A stretch of 64,000 bases of DNA from Elizabethkingia sp. YR214 (GTDB lineage Bacteria > Bacteroidota > Bacteroidia > Flavobacteriales > Weeksellaceae): the NCBI RefSeq assembly GCF_003058195.1, contig NZ_QBUH01000007.1:62001-126000 (forward strand), written 5' to 3'. This document shows positions 9,402 through 17,367 of this stretch, one piece after another. How positions within the stretch are numbered: the stretch's first letter is position 1; each line of letters opens with the position of its first letter. The notes below the pieces were generated by a model, which was not told the DNA's origin, did no database searches, and saw only the letters and a program-made list of their open reading frames with translations. A program made the translations under genes and the position numbers.

Positions 9402-10376
9402 ATGGGAATTTTCGATAAACGAATCAGTTACAAGCCTTTTGAGTACCCAGAGGTCTTACAATTTATAGAAGCGATTAACAAATCATTTTGGGTACATTCC
9501 GAGGTAGATTTTACAGCAGACGTGCAGGATTTCCACTCACAATTGGAGCCTCATGAGAAACATGCGGTAAAAAATGCATTGTTGGCAATTGCGCAAATTG
9601 AAGTATCGGTAAAGACTTTTTGGGGGAATTTATATAACCACTTGCCGAAGCCTGAACTAAATGGTTTAGGAGCTACTTTTGCAGAGTGTGAATTCCGTCA
9701 TTCAGAAGCTTATTCACGTTTATTGGAGGTATTAGGCTATAATGATGAGTTTATGAACGTAGTGGAAATCCCTGCGGTAAAGAAAAGAATCGATTTCCTG
9801 TCTAATGTACTGAAGCATGCAAATTCTGCAACACCTAAAGAATATGTTTCTTCTCTATTGTTGTTTAGTATTTTAATTGAAAACGTTTCATTATTCTCTC
9901 AGTTTGCCATTATTCTTTCGTTTACGAGATTTAAAGGTTACATGAAAAATGTATCCAACATTATTGCATGGACATCTGTGGATGAGCAAATACATGCTAA
10001 TGCCGGGATCTATTTAATTAACAAAATCAGAGAAGAGCAACCTGAGCTACTTACAGATTCTGATATCGAAGATATTTATACATTAGTAGACCAGTCTGTA
10101 GAACTGGAAGCTGAGATCCTTGACTGGATATTCGAACTCGGTGAGCTAAGTAACTTCTCTAAAGAAGATTTGCTAAACTTTATGAAATACCGTGTAGATG
10201 ACAGCTTGAAAAAGATCAACATGGCAACACGTTACAATGTTTCTCCGGAGCAGTATCGTCCAATGATGTGGTTTGAAGAAGAAGTTTTTGCTAACTCTAT
10301 GGATGACTTCTTTGCGAAGAGACCGGTGGATTATACTAAACACGATAAGAGTATCACCGCAAACGATTTGTTTTAA
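9402..10376 (+). CDS. nrdB: Ribonucleoside-diphosphate reductase, beta subunit (class I)
   Basis: This 324-residue R2 protein houses the dimetal-tyrosyl radical cofactor used to start reduction of ribonucleotides. Metal ligands are visible as E67 (the first, carboxylate position), E97 and H100 in ECEFRH, E160 in LIENVSLF, and E195 and H198 in DEQIH. The radical tyrosine is Y104, four residues after H100. E in place of the E. coli D84 also occurs in other R2 subgroups. The protein begins directly with MGIFDKR and has no N-terminal ATP cone. It is the first gene of an nrdB - small gene - nrdA operon. Confidence 0.96.
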   Translation: MGIFDKRISYKPFEYPEVLQFIEAINKSFWVHSEVDFTADVQDFHSQLEPHEKHAVKNALLAIAQIEVSVKTFWGNLYNHLPKPELNGLGATFAECEFRHSEAYSRLLEVLGYNDEFMNVVEIPAVKKRIDFLSNVLKHANSATPKEYVSSLLLFSILIENVSLFSQFAIILSFTRFKGYMKNVSNIIAWTSVDEQIHANAGIYLINKIREEQPELLTDSDIEDIYTLVDQSVELEAEILDWIFELGELSNFSKEDLLNFMKYRVDDSLKKINMATRYNVSPEQYRPMMWFEEEVFANSMDDFFAKRPVDYTKHDKSITANDLF

Positions 10377-10391
10377 TTAATTCGAGAAGCT

Positions 10392-10679
10392 ATGATTAAT
10401 GTGTTGGTTAGCTATATGGTAAAGCCTGAATATGTTGAAGAAAATAAAACCAACATTAAAAAGTTTCTGGAGGATTTTAAACAACTTGATCAGTCTAAAT
10501 TTGAATACAAGGTTTATTTAAAGGAAGACGGAATAACATTTTTACATTATTCCAATTATGAAAACGAAGAAATGCAGTGCGAAGTGCTGAATGTTCCTTC
10601 CTTTAAAGCGTTTCAAAGGCTGAGAGATGAGAGCGGATTAAACGGCTCACTTCAGGTTAATTTTTTACAATCAATATAA
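10392..10679 (+). CDS. Small conserved-type protein, ABM/ferredoxin-like fold, between nrdB and nrdA
   Basis: This 95-residue soluble protein starts MINVLVSYMV and has alternating strands and helices. Its length and pattern (strand, KPEYVEENKTNIKKF helix, EYKVYL strand, ITFLHYSNYE strand, F..FQRLRDESGL helix) fit the dimeric antibiotic-biosynthesis-monooxygenase (ABM) fold. No catalytic residues can be assigned with confidence. It is 15 bases after nrdB and 58 bases before nrdA, so it is almost certainly co-transcribed. The position suggests a role linked to ribonucleotide reductase or simply shared regulation. The fold call is an inference from pattern only. Confidence 0.75.
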   Translation: MINVLVSYMVKPEYVEENKTNIKKFLEDFKQLDQSKFEYKVYLKEDGITFLHYSNYENEEMQCEVLNVPSFKAFQRLRDESGLNGSLQVNFLQSI

Positions 10680-10737
10680 CAAAAACAGAATTTCGGCAGG
10701 GTTGCGATTAACCGGAATTCGTAAAAATAAAAATATT

Positions 10738-12390
10738 ATGGAAGAACAAAACATATGGTGGCTGAATGAAGAGTCCGAGCAAATGCTGAACAGAGGTTAT
10801 TTGCTAAAAGGGGAAACTGTAAAAGGTGCCATCGAAAGAATTACAACTGCTGCGGCAAAAAGACTGTATAAGCCAGAATTGCAACCGGCTTTTGAAGAAA
10901 TGATTACAAAAGGCTGGATAAGCTTTTCTTCTCCGGTATGGGCTAATATGGGAACGCAGAGAGGTTTGCCTATTTCTTGTTTTAATGTTCATATTCCTGA
11001 CAGCATAGAAGGTATCACTCACAAAATGGGAGAGGTTATTATGCAGACGAAGATTGGCGGAGGTACTTCAGGATATTTTGGAGAACTTCGTCACCGTGGT
11101 ACTGCCGTAACTGATAATGGAAAGTCTTCCGGGGCTGTTTCTTTTATGAAGCTTTTCGATACTGCCATGGATGTAGTCTCTCAGGGAGGAGTTCGTCGTG
11201 GCGCTTTCGCTGCATATCTGGATATTGACCATGGTGATATTGAAGAGTTCCTTTCTATTAAAGATATAGGAAGCCCAATTCAGAACTTGTTTACCGGTGT
11301 TTGTGTGCCAGATTACTGGATGCAGGATATGATTGATGGTGATATTGAAAAGCGTAAAATCTGGGCGAGAGTATTGGAGAGCCGCCAACAGAAAGGATTA
11401 CCATATATTTTCTTCAGCGATAACGTAAACAGAAACAAACCTCAGGTATATAAAGATCTGGGATTAACGGTAAATGCGAGTAACCTTTGCTCTGAAATTA
11501 TGCTGCCTTCCTCTATGGAAGAGTCATTTATCTGTTGTTTGTCTTCTATGAATCTTGAGCTATATGATGAATGGAAAGATACAGATGCTGTAAAACTTGC
11601 GATTTACTTCCTGGACGCTGTTTTATCTGAGTTTATTGATAAAACTGAAGGTAACTACTATCTACAGGGTGCAAGAAATTTTGCAATGCGTCACAGAGCT
11701 TTAGGTTTAGGCGTATTAGGGTACCACTCTTACCTGCAAAAGAATATGATTCCATTCGAAAGCTTTGAGGCTACTCAGTTCAATGCAAGAGCATTTAGAC
11801 ATATTAAAGAGCAAGCAGAACAAGCTTCGAGAGAGCTGGCGAATATTTATGGTGAGCCTGAATTACTAAAAGGTTATGGTGTAAGAAATACAACCACTAT
11901 GGCTATTGCTCCGACAACTTCCAGTTCAGCAATTTTAGGCCAAACATCTCCGGGAATTGAGCCATTTGCTTCTAACTATTATAAAGCAGGTCTTGCAAAA
12001 GGTAACTTTATGCGTAAGAACAAATATTTGGCAAAGTTACTGGAAGAAAAAGGTATTGATAATGAAGAAACATGGAGAACAATTATGCTAAACCATGGTT
12101 CTGTTCAGCATCTTACAGAACTTACAGAAGACGAAAAAGCAGTATTTAAGACCTTTAAGGAAATTTCTCCAATGGAGATTATCTCTCAGGCTGCACAAAG
12201 ACAGCAATATATTGATCAGGCGCAGTCACTTAATTTGCAAATACCATCTACAATGCCTGTAAAGGATGTTAATTATCTTTATATAGAGGCATGGAAGAAA
12301 GGTGTGAAAACATTATACTACCAGAGAAGCTCTTCAGTTTCTAAAGAATTAATGGTAAACTTTGTTTCTTGTTCTTCATGTGAAGCGTAA
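10738..12390 (+). CDS. nrdA: Ribonucleoside-diphosphate reductase, alpha subunit, short form without ATP cone
   Basis: The ATG at 10738 gives 550 residues beginning MEEQNIWWLN. A TTG 36 bases earlier is in frame but adds an unlikely MRLTGIRKNKNI. The protein catalyses NDP to dNDP reduction. Active-site residues are C81 (LPISCFN), N249/C251/E253 in NLCSE, and C267 in the CCLSSMNLE region as the second redox cysteine. The tyrosine pair is in LYYQRSS and the C-terminal CSSC is the dithiol shuttle. It is about 200 residues shorter than E. coli NrdA because the N-terminal ATP cone is absent, so dATP inhibition through a cone is not expected. A terminator follows. Confidence 0.96.
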   Translation: MEEQNIWWLNEESEQMLNRGYLLKGETVKGAIERITTAAAKRLYKPELQPAFEEMITKGWISFSSPVWANMGTQRGLPISCFNVHIPDSIEGITHKMGEVIMQTKIGGGTSGYFGELRHRGTAVTDNGKSSGAVSFMKLFDTAMDVVSQGGVRRGAFAAYLDIDHGDIEEFLSIKDIGSPIQNLFTGVCVPDYWMQDMIDGDIEKRKIWARVLESRQQKGLPYIFFSDNVNRNKPQVYKDLGLTVNASNLCSEIMLPSSMEESFICCLSSMNLELYDEWKDTDAVKLAIYFLDAVLSEFIDKTEGNYYLQGARNFAMRHRALGLGVLGYHSYLQKNMIPFESFEATQFNARAFRHIKEQAEQASRELANIYGEPELLKGYGVRNTTTMAIAPTTSSSAILGQTSPGIEPFASNYYKAGLAKGNFMRKNKYLAKLLEEKGIDNEETWRTIMLNHGSVQHLTELTEDEKAVFKTFKEISPMEIISQAAQRQQYIDQAQSLNLQIPSTMPVKDVNYLYIEAWKKGVKTLYYQRSSSVSKELMVNFVSCSSCEA

Positions 12391-12418
12391 ATAAGCGTTT
12401 AGTTTAATTATACTATAT

Positions 12419-12449
12419 AAAGCACGGAAATTATTTCTGTGCTTTTTTA
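12419..12449 (+). terminator. Intrinsic terminator after nrdA
   Basis: AAAGCACGGAAA pairs with TTTCTGTGCTTT across a TTA loop with one G-T pair, followed by TTT. It lies about 30 bases after the nrdA stop. Confidence 0.85.
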
Positions 12450-12785
12450 TTTGATGCAGAAGCAGATTTGTGAATTTTCTGGTTTTATCCTTTTAAAATG
12501 ACTTATAAAACTATGATTTGGTATAATGAATTATATCATGTCCAATATTGAAAAACTGCATACTTGTGTTTAAAATGCTTGTTGGTAAGGTGTTGCTTTA
12601 TTTTTATTTTAAAAAGTTATTTTTATTAATTATTTGTATTTTTTAATTATTGTGTTGTTGTATTGTTAAATTAATGGGTTGAAAAATATATTATTTTCAT
12701 TATATTGTATTGGAAGAATTAATTAATTGATTTGCAATTTTTAGGAAGTGATAATAATCACATTTTTAGTTAGATCAGCTTTAGA
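12450..12785. other. AT-rich intergenic stretch without a gene
   Basis: Very AT-rich, with many stop codons in all frames and no convincing coding frame. No tRNA-like or repeat structure was seen. It separates the nrd operon terminator from the small-RNA candidate. Confidence 0.6.
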
Positions 12786-12793
12786 TAAATTTG
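12786..12793 (+). promoter_or_regulatory. Candidate -7 promoter element for a small RNA
   Basis: TAAATTTG matches TAnnTTTG exactly, with a T-rich stretch (CATTTTTAG, about 12761-12769) at roughly the -33 position. The only feature downstream on this strand is a strong terminator ending 87 bases later. Confidence 0.4.
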
Positions 12794-12797
12794 CAGT

Positions 12798-12880
12798 GTT
12801 AATTAGTTTTTCATATCAAGTTAAAGCGTCTGTCACAGGATTGCTGTACTAAAGGCTCCCATTGGGAGCCTTTAGTATTT
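12798..12880 (+). ncRNA. Candidate small RNA of about 80 nt
   Basis: A consensus-type -7 element (12786-12793) is followed within about 90 bases by a perfect 12-bp terminator hairpin, with no open reading frame of useful length between them. A short ACAG/CTGT hairpin (around 12836-12848) is also possible. The nrdA operon already has its own terminator 400 bases upstream, and the convergent TonB receptor gene has its own at 12888-12922. The extra hairpin therefore lacks another obvious transcript. No known RNA family was recognised and the start site is estimated. Confidence 0.35.
12849..12880 (+). terminator. Strong hairpin, end of the small-RNA candidate
   Basis: CTAAAGGCTCCC (12849-12860) and GGGAGCCTTTAG (12864-12875) form a perfect 12-bp stem with an ATT loop, followed by TATTTTAT. 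It works best on the plus strand. Confidence 0.8.
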
Positions 12881-12887
12881 TATAACT

Positions 12888-12922
12888 AAAAATCCCTGCA
12901 ACACATTGTTGCAGGGATTTTT
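12888..12922 (-). terminator. Terminator of the TonB-dependent receptor gene
   Basis: A perfect 15-bp stem (12888-12902 with 12908-12922) has a 5-base loop and A/T-rich outer ends giving a T run on either strand. It lies 32 bases after the receptor stop codon on the minus strand. Confidence 0.85.
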
Positions 12923-12954
12923 CTGTAAAATAAAATGAAAAATTATTCTGATAC

Positions 12955-15900
12955 CTAGAAGTTGTATCTGATTCCTAATTGTCCCTGGAATCTGGACGCG
13001 AATTGATCTATCGTATATGGAGTTCCAGGAGTTTTGAAATTGTAAGTTGGGTCTCCGGCTTCCGGAACATTACCGGTAACATTACCTACTTTAGTTAAAC
13101 CTACACTTGCTGTAGAGTTGAATGTATTTGGAACGAAGTAAACTTTACCCCAATCTTTGTTCAGTAGATTTGTAATGTTCATAATGCTGAATGAGATCTG
13201 AATCGTGTTCTTATTCTTATTGCTCAGTTTTATCTCGTCCATTATTCTAAAGTCAGCCTGAACGTTCCAAGGTGTGAAATCACCATTACGCTCAGTAAAT
13301 TTACCTCTTCTGCTGCTTAGGTATTTGTTGTTGTTGATGAAGTTTTCATAATCAGATACCTGTTGTTGAACACTTACCGTATTACCTGCTCCGTCTTTGT
13401 AAGAAACAAAGTATTTAGTAGCTTCCGCAGCATCTTTGAAGATATAAGCTAAACCAGCTGCTTGTCCTGTATTAGCAATGGTACTGTTAACAAATCCCCA
13501 AGAGAATGGATTACCAGACTGTGCATTGAAGTAAACATTAGCAGAAAGCCTGTTGGTTTCGGATAAATTGATGCCATATCCTAGGTTGGCAACAATTCTG
13601 TTTTTGATAGCAAAGTTAGATGTTGCCAATGCAGGGTTGTTAGGTGTTAAAGATTGGTTCATCTGCCAGTTACTCTCCATGGAGTTTCTGATACCGTTGG
13701 TAATATCTTTAGCATCACCATAAGTATAGGCTGCGAAGAAATTCAAACCAAAGTTATATGATTTAGCCAACTGTACTGTCAGGTTGTAACGATATCCTTC
13801 TTTGGTATTAGAAAGCATGTATGCGTTAGAGAAGTTACTGTTGATGTTGGTTGTGTAAACTGGCATCTCATGATTGGTGTCGTAGCTGTAGTAAGTAACC
13901 TTGTCTGTTTTGTTTACCTGCTGGAACATTAGGTCGTATATTACTTTAGTGTAGATACCTTCTAATGTTAATTTATAACCTGCAAGTGTATAATCTAGAG
14001 CAAGTGAACTTCTCCATACACGTGGCATTTTGAAATTATTGTCAATTAAGTCTACCTGAACTTTAGATGAGTTTTGCCATTTAGCAAAGTTTCCACTTAC
14101 CAAAGGATCTCCGTTTGTTGTTAATTGAGCTGGAGTAGGTGAGTTGTAATCGTAGCTTCCGAATCCTACACCATCATTGTAATATGCGTACCCAAGCCAT
14201 GCAAATGGAATTCTTCCTACGAAAATACCAGAGCCTCCTCTTAGTACAACAGATTTGTTTTCTGTAATATCTAAATTGAAACCAAGTCTTGGAGATAAAG
14301 TTGGCTTGCTAAGATATTTGTTAGTAAGTTGGTTAAGCGGTGTATAGGTATAAGTGTTTCCGAAATTAGGGTCGTTCGGAGAAGCATTTACCTGAGGGCT
14401 TAATTGTGGTTTATTTGGAAGATCTGTATAGTCAACTCTGATACCAGGCGATAATCTCAATCTTCCTAAATTGATTTCATCCTGAAGGTATAGAGAGAGC
14501 ATATTAACCTTGTAATGTGCATAAGGATTATTGAATAGGGTTTCCCTGCTATCTCCATTAAAAGGATATGTTCCTCTTATTCTGGCAGGCTTTGATGCGA
14601 AGAAATCGTCTAGGTTTTTATAAGATATTCTTCCGTTTAATGCGTTTACAAACCCATACTCGATATTGTATAATTCGTTATGGGTTCCTAATAAGAAATT
14701 ATGGATGCCTGTTTTGTATGTTAAGTTATTCGTGATTTCGAAGGTTTTCTGTTTCATGTTGAATACAGTTGCTTCTCTGTCGTTTCCGAATAATATTGTT
14801 CCGCCATTGTAAGATACTTCAACCTGAGGAAAAATTTTGTTCTGAGAAGAAGGGTCTCTGTAATCGTGGATTGATGAATATCCCACGATTAAGTTGTTGC
14901 TCCATTTGCTGTTGAAACGGCTTTTTAGTTCTAATGTTGTTGTGGAAGCTGTATTTCTTTGTGTGAAATCTATGCTTGAAAAACGGAAGTTTGCACCGTC
15001 TCTTTCAAGATTTGATGCTTGAGAGAATACAGTATTGTTTTTGATGGAAAGGGAATGTTTGTCATTTAATTTCCAATCCAATTTTGTGAAAAGCTTTCCA
15101 CTCTCAGAAAAGTTATTGTACTGATTGTAGCTTCCTATGTCGAATCCGTAGCGGTTCTGTACGTCTCTGGCTATCTTTGCTGCTGTAGCATTGTCGACTA
15201 AAGATCCGGGATCACCTGCGTTATAAAAAACAGGATCCGTTCTCTTGGTGTATTCAAAATTGGTAAATAAGAATACTTTGTCTTTTACAACAGGAAGTCC
15301 AATTCTTCCACCGGCAATATAATCTTCAAATGAACTTGGCATTTTAGAATTATCACCTACTCTGTTTTTACCAGTAATAGCTGCATTTCTTCCGTAGAAG
15401 TAAATAGATCCGTCAACGTTGTTACTCCCGCTTCGGGTTACAGCATTTATACTACCACCTAGGAAGTTTCCTAGTTTTACATCGTAAGGTGCGATATATA
15501 CCTGTACATCCTGAATTGCGTCCAAGCTGATAGAGTTGGAACGTGTACTGCTTCCAGGCATTCCGGAAGTTCCTGTTTGTCCTCCTAATGATGGACTGAA
15601 GCCGATAGCATCATTGTTTATAGATCCATCTATGGTAACGTTATTGTAACGGAAATTGGTTCCATTAAAAGAGTTGTTTGCACTCTGAGGAATTAATTTT
15701 GTAACATCCTGTATGCCTCTATTGATGTTTGGAAGTCCGGATATTTGAGACTGGCTAATTCCTACTCCGTATTTTACTGCTGTTTTTTTGCTAGCAGTCA
15801 GCTTTACTTCGTCAATTGTTTTTTCTTTAGAAGAATTTACTTCTACTATAGGTAAATCGTTGTTTCCTAATGAGAGCTGAAGATTACTGTTGGAGTAGAT

Positions 15901-16143
15901 AAGATTAGAACCTTCAGTGATCTCAATTTTATACGGTCCACCGGGTTGAAGGTTGTCCAGGCTGTATATTCCTTTGTTGTTGCTTTTTGTTTCGAAAGTA
16001 CTGTTAGTAGGTAAGTGCGTTACTCTTACTGTTGCTTCCGAACTGGAGCCTTTTAATCTTCCAAGAATTTTGGAAGTTGTTTCCTGTGAAAATGCTAAGC
16101 CAAAAGATAAAACGGCGATAGCGCAAATAATTCTTTTCTTCAT
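12955..16143 (-). CDS. TonB-dependent receptor, Oar-like, with N-terminal carboxypeptidase-regulatory domain
   Basis: The 1062-residue outer-membrane protein has a signal peptide (about 1-19) and a carboxypeptidase-regulatory-like beta-sandwich (about 25-100). A plug domain (about 110-240, with YNNVTIDGSINND and GGSINAVTRSGSN) and a long beta-barrel follow, ending in the aromatic C-terminal GIRYNF typical of outer-membrane barrels. The plug lacks the SusC signature and no SusD gene is adjacent, so an Oar-type receptor is more likely than a SusC-type glycan importer. It should take up or bind an unknown large substrate using TonB energy. It is monocistronic, with its own terminator and a candidate promoter. 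Confidence 0.92.
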   Translation of the reverse strand: MKKRIICAIAVLSFGLAFSQETTSKILGRLKGSSSEATVRVTHLPTNSTFETKSNNKGIYSLDNLQPGGPYKIEITEGSNLIYSNSNLQLSLGNNDLPIVEVNSSKEKTIDEVKLTASKKTAVKYGVGISQSQISGLPNINRGIQDVTKLIPQSANNSFNGTNFRYNNVTIDGSINNDAIGFSPSLGGQTGTSGMPGSSTRSNSISLDAIQDVQVYIAPYDVKLGNFLGGSINAVTRSGSNNVDGSIYFYGRNAAITGKNRVGDNSKMPSSFEDYIAGGRIGLPVVKDKVFLFTNFEYTKRTDPVFYNAGDPGSLVDNATAAKIARDVQNRYGFDIGSYNQYNNFSESGKLFTKLDWKLNDKHSLSIKNNTVFSQASNLERDGANFRFSSIDFTQRNTASTTTLELKSRFNSKWSNNLIVGYSSIHDYRDPSSQNKIFPQVEVSYNGGTILFGNDREATVFNMKQKTFEITNNLTYKTGIHNFLLGTHNELYNIEYGFVNALNGRISYKNLDDFFASKPARIRGTYPFNGDSRETLFNNPYAHYKVNMLSLYLQDEINLGRLRLSPGIRVDYTDLPNKPQLSPQVNASPNDPNFGNTYTYTPLNQLTNKYLSKPTLSPRLGFNLDITENKSVVLRGGSGIFVGRIPFAWLGYAYYNDGVGFGSYDYNSPTPAQLTTNGDPLVSGNFAKWQNSSKVQVDLIDNNFKMPRVWRSSLALDYTLAGYKLTLEGIYTKVIYDLMFQQVNKTDKVTYYSYDTNHEMPVYTTNINSNFSNAYMLSNTKEGYRYNLTVQLAKSYNFGLNFFAAYTYGDAKDITNGIRNSMESNWQMNQSLTPNNPALATSNFAIKNRIVANLGYGINLSETNRLSANVYFNAQSGNPFSWGFVNSTIANTGQAAGLAYIFKDAAEATKYFVSYKDGAGNTVSVQQQVSDYENFINNNKYLSSRRGKFTERNGDFTPWNVQADFRIMDEIKLSNKNKNTIQISFSIMNITNLLNKDWGKVYFVPNTFNSTASVGLTKVGNVTGNVPEAGDPTYNFKTPGTPYTIDQFASRFQGQLGIRYNF

Positions 16144-16166
16144 ATCGAATAGTTCAAATTCTAGCG

Positions 16167-16174
16167 CAAAAATA
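16167..16174 (-). promoter_or_regulatory. Candidate -7 element for the TonB receptor gene
   Basis: CAAAAATA on the plus strand reads TATTTTTG on the minus strand, an exact TAnnTTTG match, 24 bases upstream of the start codon. A TTTCCTG segment around 16194-16200 is in the right range for a weak -33 box. Confidence 0.45.
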
Positions 16175-17128
16175 AATGGCTGTATTAAAGAATCAGGAAA
16201 CTGAAAATTAACATTGTGTAAATGATAATTTAACTTTTTCTTAAAAAAAACTTAATGATTATGAAAACAAATAAATGAAAAATGTTTGAAAATATGGTCT
16301 ATATAATGGTGTGTAAATAGTTTTAATTATTTATTGATTTCATAATTCAATTTTACGATTTGGTTAATGGATTTTCTATTTGATTTTTTGTATTCAGTTT
16401 AGTTTTAATTTTGCTTGTATCTATAATTAATAATGATATTATTTATAAATTAATTATTTTGTTTAAATAATTAATATGCTTTTTTTAAGTTCCTTTATTT
16501 ATTTGTTTTCATCTTGAAATGTGCCTATTTTAGGGGTTTTATGATTGTTTATAATTTAACGATATTTGTTTATATATATTGTTATTTATAAATATATCTA
16601 TAATTATTTATTAAATATTCAAAATAAATATTTTGCGTATTGTTTTTTTTATTAATTTTATTGAGAATTCATTGTAAGTACTTTATTAGTTATAAATATT
16701 TATGAATAAAAATATATGTTTAATAATGTTTCATTATAGAAACGTCGTAATTTAGATTGCTTATGGGGGATACTATATTTTAAGATTTCTGAAAACTGTT
16801 TGGCAATTTCATATGATTTCTGTCAAATTTATAGAGTTAAGAAAAAAGATAACGTGCGTTTCGTGCATGTTTTGTTTCTGATTTGATTTTTTACGCTGAT
16901 GATTGTACTTCCGTGGTATGTTTTTTATTGTCTCGGAGCTGAATATTTATCAGATCGATTTTTTAGAGGTTTATCCTATGCTGTTTTGTTAAATGCTTAA
17001 AAAAAAGATTGTTACATGAATGTTATTACTGATTGATGGATGTGAGTGGAAGATAATGAATGGCATCTTGTATTAGTATTTTATTTATTGCATATAATAA
17101 TTATCAACACCTTTTTACAAATAAATAA
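16175..17128. other. AT-rich intergenic region of about 950 bp
   Basis: Roughly three quarters A+T with short direct A/T motifs. No sustained reading frame, tRNA or clear terminator was found. Scattered TAnnTTTG-like matches on both strands (for example TAATTTTG at 16406-16413) are expected by chance at this composition. The size and composition resemble the upstream regions of surface-structure genes, but no regulatory element could be pinned down. Confidence 0.5.
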
Positions 17129-17326
17129 ATGAAAGAAATGAATAATAATACTACTAAAAGAGAATATGTTGCTCCCGAGTTAAATTGTATTCTCATAGAA
17201 ATTGAACAAGGAATTGCAGCAGGTTCTGCTACGCTAAGAATCGGAGCTGCGGGGTCTGAAGATACACCTCAGATAGATGACTGGAATAACGGAGGTACAT
17301 GGGGAAGTGGGGATTCTGATTTGTAA
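17129..17326 (+). CDS. Small protein ahead of a fimbrillin-like gene, function unknown
   Basis: The protein has 65 residues, or 62 if it starts at the second Met (17138). It has no signal peptide or membrane segment. It begins with a basic KREYVAPEL stretch, continues with a hydrophobic-acidic ILIEIEQGIAAGSA segment, and ends in an acidic Gly/Trp/Asp-rich tail with DDWNNGGTWGS. From memory, small proteins with this YxAPEL...EQGIAAGSA core and acidic tail are common in Flavobacteriia and Sphingobacteriia, often near surface lipoprotein genes, and have no assigned function. The gene is 41 bases upstream of the fimbrillin-like lipoprotein gene on the same strand, so co-expression is likely. The Gly-Ser-Ala segment could be a processing site, which is speculation. 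Confidence 0.7.
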   Translation: MKEMNNNTTKREYVAPELNCILIEIEQGIAAGSATLRIGAAGSEDTPQIDDWNNGGTWGSGDSDL

Positions 17327-17367
17327 AGTTTTAGAAGCTAAATTTTATCAATTAAAAATGAATTAAA

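Noticed and set aside
10702-10737. TTG start 36 bases upstream of the chosen nrdA start
   Set aside because: The ATG at 10738 gives the expected N-terminus; TTG/GTG alternatives for other genes (32867, 35108, 41638) were rejected on the same grounds.
12955-16143. SusC-type annotation for the TonB receptor
   Set aside because: No SusD gene is adjacent and the plug sequence fits Oar-like receptors better.
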